Below, one piece after another: positions 46,269-53,527 of a stretch of 64,000 nt of DNA. The DNA lies in contig NZ_JAUFPR010000001.1 in assembly GCF_030409325.1 (NCBI RefSeq), positions 372,001 through 436,000 of the forward strand. Direction: 5' to 3'. A model generated the notes under the pieces. That model was not told the DNA's origin. It searched no databases and saw nothing but the letters and a program-made list of their open reading frames with translations. How positions within the stretch are numbered: position 1 is the first letter of the stretch; each line of letters begins with the position of its first letter. Source of the stretch: Mucilaginibacter aquaedulcis. GTDB taxonomy: Bacteria; Bacteroidota; Bacteroidia; Sphingobacteriales; Sphingobacteriaceae. The position numbers and the translations under genes were made by a program.

Positions 46269-48566
46269 TTGGATTATTTACAGGGTTTAAACCCCGAACA
46301 AAGGGCAGCGGTTGAACAAACCGAAGGGCCGGTAATGATCATTGCCGGTGCCGGATCAGGCAAAACAAGGGTTATTACTTATAGGGTAGCTCACCTTGTA
46401 CATAAAGGTGTTGATTCCTTTAACATCCTGGTGTTAACCTTTACCAATAAGGCCGCGCGCGAAATGCGCGAGCGTATTACCCATGTGGTAGGTTCTGAGG
46501 CTAAAAATATATGGATGGGTACCTTCCACTCGGTTTTCGCGAAAATACTGAGGGTTGAGGCCGAAAAAATTGGCTACCCAAGCAATTTTACTATTTATGA
46601 TACCGACGATAGTAAGAGTGTACTCCGCGCCATTTTAAAAGAATTGAACCTTGACGATAAGCTGTACAATGTAAACTTTGTGCTCAACCGCATATCGGCA
46701 TCAAAAAACAACCTGATCTCCTGGCAGGAATATAACAAGAACGAGCAGATACAGGCCGACGATTTTTCGAGCGGCCGCGGTCAATTGGGTAAAATTTACG
46801 AAATGTATGCCACCCGTTGCTACCGTGCCGGAGCCATGGATTTTGACGACCTGTTGTATAAAACCAACGAACTGTTAAAGCTGCATCCTGACGTGCTAAA
46901 CAAATACCAGCACAAGTTTAAATACCTGATGGTGGATGAGTATCAGGATACCAACTTTTCGCAATATCTTATTGTAAAAAAACTGGCGGCCGTTAACGAA
47001 AACCTTTGTGTTGTGGGTGATGATGCCCAGAGTATCTATGCTTTCCGCGGCGCCAATATCCAGAATATCCTCAACTTTGAAAAGGATTACCCCGATTTGA
47101 AGGTGTTTAAACTGGAGCAAAACTACCGCTCAACCCAAAATATTGTGCATGTTGCCAACAGCATCATCAGCAATAATAAGGAGCAGCTTAAAAAGAACGT
47201 TTTTTCTGAAAAGGAAGCTGGGGATAAAATAAAGGTGATGCGCGCCTTCAGCGATAACGAAGAAGGTAAGGTAGTGGCCGAAACCATTATGCAGGACCGC
47301 AGCCTAAAGGGCCGCAAGTGGCATGATTTTGCCATTCTGTACCGCACCAACGCTCAATCGCGCTCAATGGAGGAGGCCCTGCGTAAACTGGGTATCCCCT
47401 ATAAAATTTACGGAGGTTTGTCTTTCTACCAGCGTAAGGAGATCAAGGACCTGATAGCTTATTTCAGGCTCACCTTTAACCCTAATGATGAGGAAGCATT
47501 AAAGCGTGTTATCAATTACCCGAAACGTGGAATTGGGGACACCTCTGTTGACAAGATTATTGTAAGCGCCGATCAGCACCAAATAACTCCATGGGAGGTA
47601 ATTGTAGAGCCAACCAAATATTTAGAGGGTAAAATTTCGGGCGCGGTAAGCACATTTGCTACCATGATCCAGAGCTTTCAGGTGCTGGCCAAAACCAAGT
47701 CGGCCTATGAGTCGGCTTTGTATATTGCACAGCACTCGGGCCTTTTGAAAGACCTTTATGAAGATAAATCTGTAGAGGGCTTAAACCGCTACGAAAACAT
47801 ACAGGAGTTACTGAACGGTATCAAGGAATTTTCTGAACGTGAGGATATTGAGGAAAAAGGCCTTGATATTTTCATGCAGGATGTTGCCCTGCTTACCAAT
47901 GATGATAAGGACAAAGACAAAGATGCCGATACTGTATCATTAATGACCATACACTCCAGCAAAGGTTTGGAGTTTCCGCAGGTGTATGTAGTAGGTTTAG
48001 AAGAAAACCTGTTCCCATCACAAATGTCGCTCAATTCGCGCAGTGATTTGGAGGAAGAGCGCCGTTTGTTTTACGTAGCCGTAACCCGTGCCGAAAGCAA
48101 GCTTACCATTAGCTACGCCACCTCAAGGTTTAAGTTTGGAACGCTTATTAGCTGCGAGCCAAGCCGTTTTCTGGATGAGATTGATGCCAAATACCTGGAG
48201 CTTGATTATAGCGCCAAACCATCAGCCGCTAATAATCCGTTTTTTGATGATGAGCGCAAAGCCTGGACGGGTGCGCCAAAACAAGCAGACGCGTTTTCAA
48301 AACCTAAGGCTGCAACATCGGCCCCGGTTAAAACTACTTCTATACTGGCCAAGGCACACGTACCTTCGGCCAACTTTAAACCGTCTGATACCTCAAACCT
48401 GCAGGTGGGTATGGAAGTGGAGCACGAACGCTTTGGTTTTGGCAAGGTAATAAGTCTTGAAGGTAACAAACCTGATATTAAAGCTACCATATTTTTTAAG
48501 GAAATTGGGCAAAAACAGCTGCTGTTGAAATTCGCGAAATTGTACATTATCAGCAACATAAACTAA
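46269..48566 (+). CDS. UvrD/PcrA-family ATP-dependent DNA helicase
   Basis: The 765-residue SF1A helicase has the Q-motif LNPEQRAAV, Walker A GAGSGKT near residue 26, LVLTFTNKAAREM (motif Ia), Walker B YLMVDEYQDTN, VGDDAQSIYAFRGA (III), FKLEQNYRST (IV), VSLMTIHSSKGLEFPQVYVVGLEE (V) and LFYVAVTRA (VI). The C-terminus (VGMEVEHERFGFGKVISLEG) matches the PcrA Tudor-like domain. The start codon is TTG at 46269, preceded by AAGAGGA; no in-frame ATG fits the conserved DYLQGLNPEQ start. Roles are nucleotide-excision repair and displacement of proteins from DNA. Confidence 0.93.
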   Translation: MDYLQGLNPEQRAAVEQTEGPVMIIAGAGSGKTRVITYRVAHLVHKGVDSFNILVLTFTNKAAREMRERITHVVGSEAKNIWMGTFHSVFAKILRVEAEKIGYPSNFTIYDTDDSKSVLRAILKELNLDDKLYNVNFVLNRISASKNNLISWQEYNKNEQIQADDFSSGRGQLGKIYEMYATRCYRAGAMDFDDLLYKTNELLKLHPDVLNKYQHKFKYLMVDEYQDTNFSQYLIVKKLAAVNENLCVVGDDAQSIYAFRGANIQNILNFEKDYPDLKVFKLEQNYRSTQNIVHVANSIISNNKEQLKKNVFSEKEAGDKIKVMRAFSDNEEGKVVAETIMQDRSLKGRKWHDFAILYRTNAQSRSMEEALRKLGIPYKIYGGLSFYQRKEIKDLIAYFRLTFNPNDEEALKRVINYPKRGIGDTSVDKIIVSADQHQITPWEVIVEPTKYLEGKISGAVSTFATMIQSFQVLAKTKSAYESALYIAQHSGLLKDLYEDKSVEGLNRYENIQELLNGIKEFSEREDIEEKGLDIFMQDVALLTNDDKDKDKDADTVSLMTIHSSKGLEFPQVYVVGLEENLFPSQMSLNSRSDLEEERRLFYVAVTRAESKLTISYATSRFKFGTLISCEPSRFLDEIDAKYLELDYSAKPSAANNPFFDDERKAWTGAPKQADAFSKPKAATSAPVKTTSILAKAHVPSANFKPSDTSNLQVGMEVEHERFGFGKVISLEGNKPDIKATIFFKEIGQKQLLLKFAKLYIISNIN

Positions 48567-48711
48567 GGGTTAAGCCTGTTTTCGTGTAATTATTTCCCCA
48601 CACTTCACACTTTCCCGTTAAATTACGCAATAAATGAGCGTTTTTTAACGGGAAGAAATGATGGCATACCATTTGGATATGTTTGCTTACTTAATTGAGA
48701 GGAAACATATT

Positions 48712-49080
48712 ATGAGCGACAGCACTAAAAAGCAAACCAATAAATCAGTAGGAAAAAATATAAGGACATTACGCCATAAACATGGATGGAGCCAGGAAGA
48801 TGTAGCAAACCGTTTAGGTATATCTATCCCCGCCTTTTCAAAAATTGAAACCGGAGTAACTGATATTAATTTATCAAGACTGGAACAAATTGCCAACATC
48901 TTTGAAATTAATGTGGCTCAAATATTAGTGATCGATTCTGAAGAAATCGACCTTACTCCTTCAAACCTGAGCATTGCCCAGAAAAAACTTCTTGACCGCG
49001 AATCGGAAATTGCAAACCTGCAACGTAAGGTGATTTTACTTTATGAAGAATTGCGCAACAAAAGCATTTTAGCATTATAA
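48712..49080 (+). CDS. XRE-family transcriptional regulator with C-terminal coiled coil
   Basis: The ATG at 48712 follows a GAGAGGA ribosome site, giving 122 residues; an upstream in-frame ATG at 48658 is less likely. The HTH_3 domain (GKNIRTLRHKHGWSQEDVANRLGISIPAFSKIETGVTDINLSRLEQIANIFEI) spans about 14-66. A helical tail (KKLLDRESEIANLQRKVILLYEELR) should dimerise. It has no TPR or ligand domain. It could bind the dyads in the following 225-nt gap, and is separated by one gene from the divergent TPR/peptide pair. Its target is unknown. Confidence 0.88.
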   Translation: MSDSTKKQTNKSVGKNIRTLRHKHGWSQEDVANRLGISIPAFSKIETGVTDINLSRLEQIANIFEINVAQILVIDSEEIDLTPSNLSIAQKKLLDRESEIANLQRKVILLYEELRNKSILAL

Positions 49081-49093
49081 TAATGATAAAAAT

Positions 49094-49140
49094 GTGTTCT
49101 GTAAACCTTACAGTTCACAATTTTACCATACATATGTATG
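49094..49140. promoter_or_regulatory. Two dyads downstream of the XRE gene (candidate operators)
   Basis: CTGTAAACCTTACAG (49099-49113), flanked by GTG and CAC, is an inverted repeat, and CATACATATGTATG (49127-49140) is a perfect 14-bp palindrome followed by ATGTATGT. They lie between the XRE gene and the small gene at 49306. They may bind a dimeric regulator, possibly the XRE protein; there is no T tract typical of a terminator. Confidence 0.4.
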
Positions 49141-49286
49141 TACAGAATGTATGTAAAGCCGTTCGCCGTAATTAAATACAGGTTAACAATATTTAATTAC
49201 AGGAAATTTTATATTTTAAAATAAGATAAATAAATCAATTTTCAAATTATATCCATTTTAATCCAAAATTGGAGTAAAAATTGTGG

Positions 49287-49314
49287 CATATACATTTTAT
49301 AATAAATGTATATG
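49287..49314 (+). promoter_or_regulatory. Hairpin overlapping the start of the 49306 gene
   Basis: CATATACATTT and AAATGTATATG form a perfect 11-bp inverted repeat with a 6-nt loop (TATAAT). Both candidate start codons of the next gene (ATG at 49306 and at 49312) lie in the 3' arm. If formed in RNA it would hide the start; on DNA it could be an operator. Confidence 0.45.
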
Positions 49315-49614
49315 TCAAATTATCTTATATCTATTTCAAAAAACCAGGCTTTGAAAGATGGTACCATCCATGACCCTAAGAGCAAACTTAAGGTTAAGGC
49401 GTTTGACCTTGTAAAGTCGAGGTTTAAGCCGCGCCAGGGCGAAGTAAGATTTTTTGTTACCGCCGGTGATGATACCCTTGCCTTTGAAACCGAAGGCTAC
49501 GACAAACACCGCCAGCTGCTGATATTGCAAATGATATCCTGGTATTGCATTTATCTGGGGCTTATTGAGGCGCAGATCCACTCATCACTTCCAAGAGCGT
49601 TTAGTCTCTATTAG
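49306..49614 (+). CDS. Small protein of unknown function
   Basis: The 102 residues (or 100 from ATG 49312) have no signal peptide: SNYLISISKNQALKDGTIHDPKSKLKVKAFDLVKSRFKPRQGEVRFFVTAGDDTLAFETEGYDKHRQLLILQ is a soluble, mixed alpha/beta stretch (about residues 4-74), followed by a hydrophobic MISWYCIYLGLIEAQI. I do not recognise the family. Its stop lies 15 nt from the end of the convergent TPR gene. Codon use and a plausible hydrophobic core suggest it is real, but evidence is modest. Confidence 0.6.
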   Translation: MYMSNYLISISKNQALKDGTIHDPKSKLKVKAFDLVKSRFKPRQGEVRFFVTAGDDTLAFETEGYDKHRQLLILQMISWYCIYLGLIEAQIHSSLPRAFSLY

Positions 49615-49629
49615 TAAGGTTTCTTTTAT

Positions 49630-51084
49630 TTATGATAAGCTGCCTGGGGTTGGTGCTTTGTGTGAGGGCGTGTGCAGCATATCGCTCATTTCAATTATTT
49701 TTTCGTCAATTTCCGATACGCATTTATCCATCATGTTGATGCATTCCTGCTGATCAACAAGGCCCTCTTTTTCAAGGTTTATCAACCCGCGCAAGGTAGC
49801 AATAGGTCCCCTGATCTGGTGCGAAAGATAGGATGAGTGTTCTGAGAGCTTTTTGTTCTTGATCTGCAAATCCTTGGTACGCTCGTCAATAATCTCTTCC
49901 AGGTGATGGTTAATACGATCGAGGTTATCTTTTTGCCTTAACACCTCCTCGTTAAGCATAGTAAGCTGCGCGTTGGTTTTTGCTTTGCGTTTAACGTTAC
50001 CAAACAACAAACCGATAACAACAAGCAACAGGCCTGCAACGGTACAAACCGCCCAAAATCTTGAGCGGTCATAAGCTTGACGTTCGGCCACACGTTCATT
50101 TTCTTTAACCTGCTCCTCCTGGCGGCGCTTGGCCTCAATAAGTTTCATCTGAACCGATGTATTGAGCTTATAGGTGGTACTGTCAATACGGTATACCTCC
50201 TGCAGGTAAAACAGGGCGCGCTCAAAGTTTTTACGGTTAAACTCAAGTTCGTAAGCGGTATGTTTATAATCGTAATCAAGCTTAGGGTCTTTAACCAGCT
50301 GGGTATAAGCTATACCTTCCTTTACAATTTTTTCGGCTTCGTCGTATTTTTTCTGGCTTATATATATAGATGCGATAGTTAGGTTTACGCTGGCTACAGA
50401 TTCATTAAGATCCTGGCGCTTAGCTGCTACGTTAGCTTTCAACAAAAACTCCAGCGCTTTATCATGCTGGTTTAAGCGCTGATAAACTACCCCTTTATTC
50501 AACAAACACTGAACAAGGTTTACAGAATCCTTTAGCTTTTCAAAAACAACGGTGCTTTGATCATAAAACTTAAGCGCCTGGTGCAGGCTGTTTTTGCGAA
50601 TGTAAACGTTGCCCAGGTTAAGACCCAGCGAAGCTATCAGCCGCTCATCCCCTATACGGGTGGCTATATCAAGTGATTTCTTGAGGTAATCAAGCGACCG
50701 GTTATAATCATGATCTCTGAATAATATACCTATATTATTATAAACCTTGGCCTCGCCTGCCAGGTTATTAGCCTTAACAAAGTAGGTAATACCTATCAGG
50801 TAATTATCGAAAGATTGTTCGGGCTGGTCAAGATAATATCTTCCTATACCCAAAACACGATAAGCCTCACCAATACCATTATAATAATTTAACTTTTTAG
50901 CAAGGGCCAAAGCCTTGGAGGCATCGGCAACTGTTTGCTCCGGATCAATTAACCGGTTGGCAAAAGCCTGCTTGTTTAAACTAATTACAGTAGCAGTGTC
51001 ACTTACCGATACATCATTAAACCCCTTTGCATATACACCGAGTGATACAAAAAAGACCAATAGAAATGTATAGGTTTTTTTCAT
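49630..51084 (-). CDS. TPR sensor protein with histidine-kinase dimerisation helix but no ATPase domain
   Basis: The 484-residue protein has a signal peptide (MKKTYTFLLVFFVSLGVYAKG). About seven TPR-like helical repeats follow to about residue 310 (for example GEAYRVLGIGRYYLDQPEQSFDNYLIGI and VQCLLNKGVVYQRLNQHDKALEFLLKA). A membrane helix spans about 343-364, then a coiled coil, then a HisKA-like segment with H422 in LSHQIRGPIATLRGL. It stops about 60 residues later, where the HATPase domain should start. It is divergent from the KRDLG peptide operon. Periplasmic TPRs next to secreted peptides suggest a peptide sensor; that is inference. A frameshifted kinase domain is not visible downstream. 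Confidence 0.85.
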   Translation of the reverse strand: MKKTYTFLLVFFVSLGVYAKGFNDVSVSDTATVISLNKQAFANRLIDPEQTVADASKALALAKKLNYYNGIGEAYRVLGIGRYYLDQPEQSFDNYLIGITYFVKANNLAGEAKVYNNIGILFRDHDYNRSLDYLKKSLDIATRIGDERLIASLGLNLGNVYIRKNSLHQALKFYDQSTVVFEKLKDSVNLVQCLLNKGVVYQRLNQHDKALEFLLKANVAAKRQDLNESVASVNLTIASIYISQKKYDEAEKIVKEGIAYTQLVKDPKLDYDYKHTAYELEFNRKNFERALFYLQEVYRIDSTTYKLNTSVQMKLIEAKRRQEEQVKENERVAERQAYDRSRFWAVCTVAGLLLVVIGLLFGNVKRKAKTNAQLTMLNEEVLRQKDNLDRINHHLEEIIDERTKDLQIKNKKLSEHSSYLSHQIRGPIATLRGLINLEKEGLVDQQECINMMDKCVSEIDEKIIEMSDMLHTPSHKAPTPGSLS

Positions 51085-51181
51085 TAAAGCACTATTACGT
51101 TCAATTTATTGTGAAAGTTATGAATTATGATGTAATATATCTAATTACAATCACAAAAAAGGTGTTAAAATTTATTTTATT

Positions 51182-51219
51182 TTTTTTTGTATTATATCAA
51201 AAAACATATTTATATTTGC
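51182..51219 (+). promoter_or_regulatory. Bacteroidota-type promoter of the KRDLG peptide operon, with long leader
   Basis: A T-run ending TTTG (51186-51189) lies 21 nt before TATATTTG (51211-51218), close to the TTTG-N19-TAnnTTTG consensus. Transcription would start near 51226 and leave a leader of about 435 nt before the first precursor. That leader is very A+T-rich, with a TTAAGCTG/CAGCTTAA hairpin (51302-51323) and one 17-codon ORF (ATG at 51260) that I do not call. The spacing is 2 nt longer than the consensus. Confidence 0.5.
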
Positions 51220-51662
51220 TTCGTTAATCAATTGATACACAATAGATTAGTGAAGTATTATGACGATTTTAATAATATTTTTTAGGCATAAAGGTGGCCG
51301 TTTAAGCTGCTGAAAACAGCTTAAAAACACAAAAGGCGATTATATGTGACTATTATACTATCTGATTGATAAAAAAAAACAAAAAAATATATAAAGCGAT
51401 TGATTTAAAAGATATAAAGACTATTCCTAAAGCTACTATTTTGTTTCAATAAACAATACGAATTATTACGAAGAAACTAAAATATTTTTAAAGAAACAGT
51501 TAATTATCACATTGAAAATCAACGTAAAACAGCTATAAAAGTACTTAATAATTTTTAAATACAGAGAATAAACCTACGGTCTCTCTGCAACATTGAATAT
51601 TAGTTACAATATTATTACACAACAGTTAATTGAATGGAATATCAATATAAATATTAACCAAC

Positions 51663-51806
51663 ATGAAAAGAACTATTTTACTCGCCCTGCTTATAGTAAG
51701 CACCGGAGTTTTGTCATCATCATCAAAAAGCACCCCTGAAGCAGTGGTTGCAAGTTTTGGTAAAACAACAGCAGCATTTAAAAGGGATTTGGGCAGCGCC
51801 GATTAA
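51663..51806 (+). CDS. KRDLG-type small secreted peptide precursor 1
   Basis: This 47-residue ORF starts MKRTILLALLIVSTGVLSSS, a typical export signal, has a short linker (STPEAVVASFGKTTAA) and ends FKRDLGSAD. The same ending closes the next ORF and, with Asn for the first Ser, the third (KRDLGNAD). The C-terminal motif is the repeated core of the large protein at 52253. If cleaved after KR it would release the hexapeptide DLGSAD. The four ORFs in a row with one shared motif argue strongly that this one is translated. The family is not one I recognise. Confidence 0.8.
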   Translation: MKRTILLALLIVSTGVLSSSSKSTPEAVVASFGKTTAAFKRDLGSAD

Positions 51807-51856
51807 GCACCCCCGCAAACCTCTCACAATATTAACCATATAAAATTTATATAGTC

Positions 51857-52000
51857 ATGAAAAAAACGATCCTCTTTATCCTGGCCCTAATTTTTACAGG
51901 CGTCATTTCATCTTGCAAAAAAGAAACAACAAGGATAAATTTTGCCATGGTGCATTCATTTGCCAACGGATTTAAAAGAGATCTGGGCAGCGCCGACTGA
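51857..52000 (+). CDS. KRDLG-type small secreted lipoprotein-like peptide precursor 2
   Basis: This 47-residue ORF starts MKKTILFILALIFTGVISSC, where C20 could be a lipobox cysteine (ISSC, not a perfect L-A-G-C consensus), and ends FKRDLGSAD. It aligns end to end with precursor 1, and its C20 aligns with a Ser there, so one could be lipidated and the other released. The gene starts 50 nt after precursor 1. A C-terminal peptide cut from a lipoprotein recalls enterococcal sex pheromones; this is an analogy only. Confidence 0.8.
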   Translation: MKKTILFILALIFTGVISSCKKETTRINFAMVHSFANGFKRDLGSAD

Positions 52001-52043
52001 TCCTCAACACATGACTATAAAAACTAAATCAAACCACGGGAAC

Positions 52044-52184
52044 ATGAAAAAACTGATCATCATAGCAATTGCCAGCCTGAGTGTTGTAACAGTTCGCGAT
52101 CAAAAAGAAAATGTAAAAGCCAACATGAGCGCCATCAACTTCACGCTGTTTGGTCCCAAAAGAGATTTAGGCAACGCAGATTAA
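52044..52184 (+). CDS. KRDLG-type small secreted peptide precursor 3
   Basis: This 46-residue ORF starts MKKLIIIAIASLSVVTV, a shorter signal, has a linker RDQKENVKANMSAINFTL and ends FGPKRDLGNAD. The preceding G-P and the Asn make it intermediate between precursors 1-2 and the multi-copy protein (SGPKRDLGNGD). It suggests how the repeated gene could have arisen from a single-copy one. It starts 43 nt after precursor 2. Confidence 0.8.
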   Translation: MKKLIIIAIASLSVVTVRDQKENVKANMSAINFTLFGPKRDLGNAD

Positions 52185-52252
52185 ACAACTACATCAACAT
52201 AAAATTAACAACCCACAAAAATATTCATCCCCCTACTAATTAAAAAAATATC

Positions 52253-53410
52253 ATGAAAAAGTCAACCATTATAGCAGCCTTAGCCCTAAGCACATTCCTA
52301 ACCTCAGTAGTTAACATTTCAAATGCATCAACAACCGATGGCAGCAAAACAACAACAGCTGCATCTGGTCCGAAAAGAGATTTAGGTAACGGCGACGCTG
52401 TTTCTGGCCCAAAAAGAGATTTGGGTAATGGTGACTTTGCTTCTGGTCCAAAAAGAGATTTAGGTAACGGTGATTTCGCTGCCGTATCTGGTCCGAAAAG
52501 AGATTTAGGTAATGGTGATTTTGCTTCTGGTCCGAAAAGAGATTTAGGTAACGGTGACTTCGCTGCCGTGTCTGGTCCAAAAAGAGATTTAGGTAATGGT
52601 GATTTCGCATCAGGTCCGAAAAGAGATTTAGGTAACGGTGATTTCGCTGCCGTGTCTGGTCCAAAAAGAGATTTGGGTAATGGTGATTTTGCATCAGGTC
52701 CGAAAAGAGATTTAGGTAATGGTGATTTTGCTGCCGTGTCTGGTCCAAAAAGAGATTTAGGCAACGGTGATTTTGCTGCCGTGTCTGGTCCAAAAAGAGA
52801 TTTAGGTAATGGTGACTTTGCTTCTGGTCCAAAAAGAGATTTAGGTAACGGTGACTTCGCTGCCGTGTCTGGTCCAAAAAGAGATTTAGGTAATGGCGAT
52901 TTCGCATCAGGTCCGAAAAGAGATTTAGGTAACGGTGACTTTGCTGCCGTGTCTGGTCCAAAAAGAGATTTAGGCAATGGTGATTTCGCATCAGGTCCAA
53001 AAAGAGATTTAGGTAATGGTGATTTTGCATCAGGCCCGAAAAGAGATTTAGGTAATGGTGATTTCGCTGCCGTATCTGGTCCAAAAAGAGATTTAGGTAA
53101 CGGTGACTTCGCTGCCGTGTCTGGTCCAAAAAGAGATTTAGGTAATGGTGATTTCGCATCAGGTCCGAAAAGAGATTTAGGTAACGGTGATTTCGCTGCC
53201 GTATCTGGTCCGAAAAGAGATTTAGGTAACGGTGATTTCGCTGCCGTATCTGGTCCGAAAAGAGATTTAGGTAATGGTGATTTTGCTTCTGGTCCGAAAA
53301 GAGATTTGGGTAACGGTGATTTCGCATCAGGTCCGAAAAGAGATTTGGGTAACGGTGATTTCGCATCAGGTCCGAAAAGAGATTTAGGTAACGGTGACTT
53401 TACTGCATAA
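52253..53410 (+). CDS. Multi-copy secreted peptide precursor with 25 KRDLGNGD repeats
   Basis: The 385-residue protein is a signal peptide and linker (37 residues, MKKSTIIAALALSTFLTSVV...TTTAA) followed only by 25 tandem copies of SGPKRDLGNGD. Copies are joined by FA (12), FAAV (11), AV (first) or, at the C-terminus, FTA. The 11-residue core is invariant in all 25 copies although codons differ. There is no Cys, Trp, Tyr or Met in the repeats. Each core has one dibasic KR; cutting there would give DLGNGDFASGP or DLGNGDFAAVSGP peptides plus the KR. It is the last gene of the four-gene group and is followed by a strong terminator. I know no described family with this repeat. Confidence 0.9.
   Translation: MKKSTIIAALALSTFLTSVVNISNASTTDGSKTTTAASGPKRDLGNGDAVSGPKRDLGNGDFASGPKRDLGNGDFAAVSGPKRDLGNGDFASGPKRDLGNGDFAAVSGPKRDLGNGDFASGPKRDLGNGDFAAVSGPKRDLGNGDFASGPKRDLGNGDFAAVSGPKRDLGNGDFAAVSGPKRDLGNGDFASGPKRDLGNGDFAAVSGPKRDLGNGDFASGPKRDLGNGDFAAVSGPKRDLGNGDFASGPKRDLGNGDFASGPKRDLGNGDFAAVSGPKRDLGNGDFAAVSGPKRDLGNGDFASGPKRDLGNGDFAAVSGPKRDLGNGDFAAVSGPKRDLGNGDFASGPKRDLGNGDFASGPKRDLGNGDFASGPKRDLGNGDFTA
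52364..53407 (+). repeat. Tandem array of 39/45-nt coding units (25 copies)
   Basis: Units of 39 nt (13 codons) and 45 nt (15 codons) often alternate, so an 84-nt dyad is the probable larger unit (four dyads in a row in copies 2-9, then irregular). Lys is always AAA and Arg always AGA, while Gly, Pro, Leu, Asn, Asp, Phe and Ser codons vary in their third base. Confidence 0.9.
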
Positions 53411-53438
53411 GTATATATATAATATATAGGGGTTGACT

Positions 53439-53486
53439 AAAACAGCAAGAGGCCATGCTATTTACAGCATGGCCTCTTGCTGTTTT
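53439..53486 (+). terminator. Strong terminator after the peptide operon
   Basis: AAAACAGCAAGAGGCCATGC (with one more T) pairs perfectly with its complement over 21 bp around the loop ATTTAC, with T-rich flank on both strands. It ends the four-gene KRDLG operon. Confidence 0.9.
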
Positions 53487-53503
53487 AAATCAATAAACAT
53501 CAA

Positions 53504-53511
53504 TATATTTG
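53504..53511 (+). promoter_or_regulatory. Bacteroidota -7 element upstream of the M20 peptidase gene
   Basis: TATATTTG matches the TAnnTTTG box. It lies just after the terminator and 16 nt before the ATG at 53528, so the dipeptidase would have its own promoter and a very short leader. The -33 element is weak. Confidence 0.45.
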
Positions 53512-53527
53512 CTGCAAATTGATAACT

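Noticed and set aside
49630..49640. Frameshift hiding a kinase ATPase domain downstream of the TPR gene
   Set aside because: The sequence beyond the stop encodes the convergent small protein, and no N, G1 or G2 box motifs occur in other minus frames there.
51260..51313. 17-codon hydrophobic ORF in the leader of the peptide operon
   Set aside because: No ribosome site or KRDLG ending; too short to support alone, so mentioned only in the promoter entry.
52240..53366. Two long minus-strand ORFs (245 and 351 codons) rich in PKSLFGPD or NLFSD repeats
   Set aside because: The plus-strand repeat unit is a multiple of three, so any frame free of stops in one unit stays open through all copies. Only the plus frame has a signal peptide and matching single-copy paralogues.
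52364..53407. CRISPR-like array
   Set aside because: Units are contiguous coding repeats without unique spacers, and no cas gene is present.
52253..53410. FG-GAP/VCBS or RTX calcium-binding repeat protein
   Set aside because: GNGD recalls such loops, but the unit is 13-15 residues, lacks the other conserved Asp/Gly positions of either family, and the same motif ends three tiny separate precursors.
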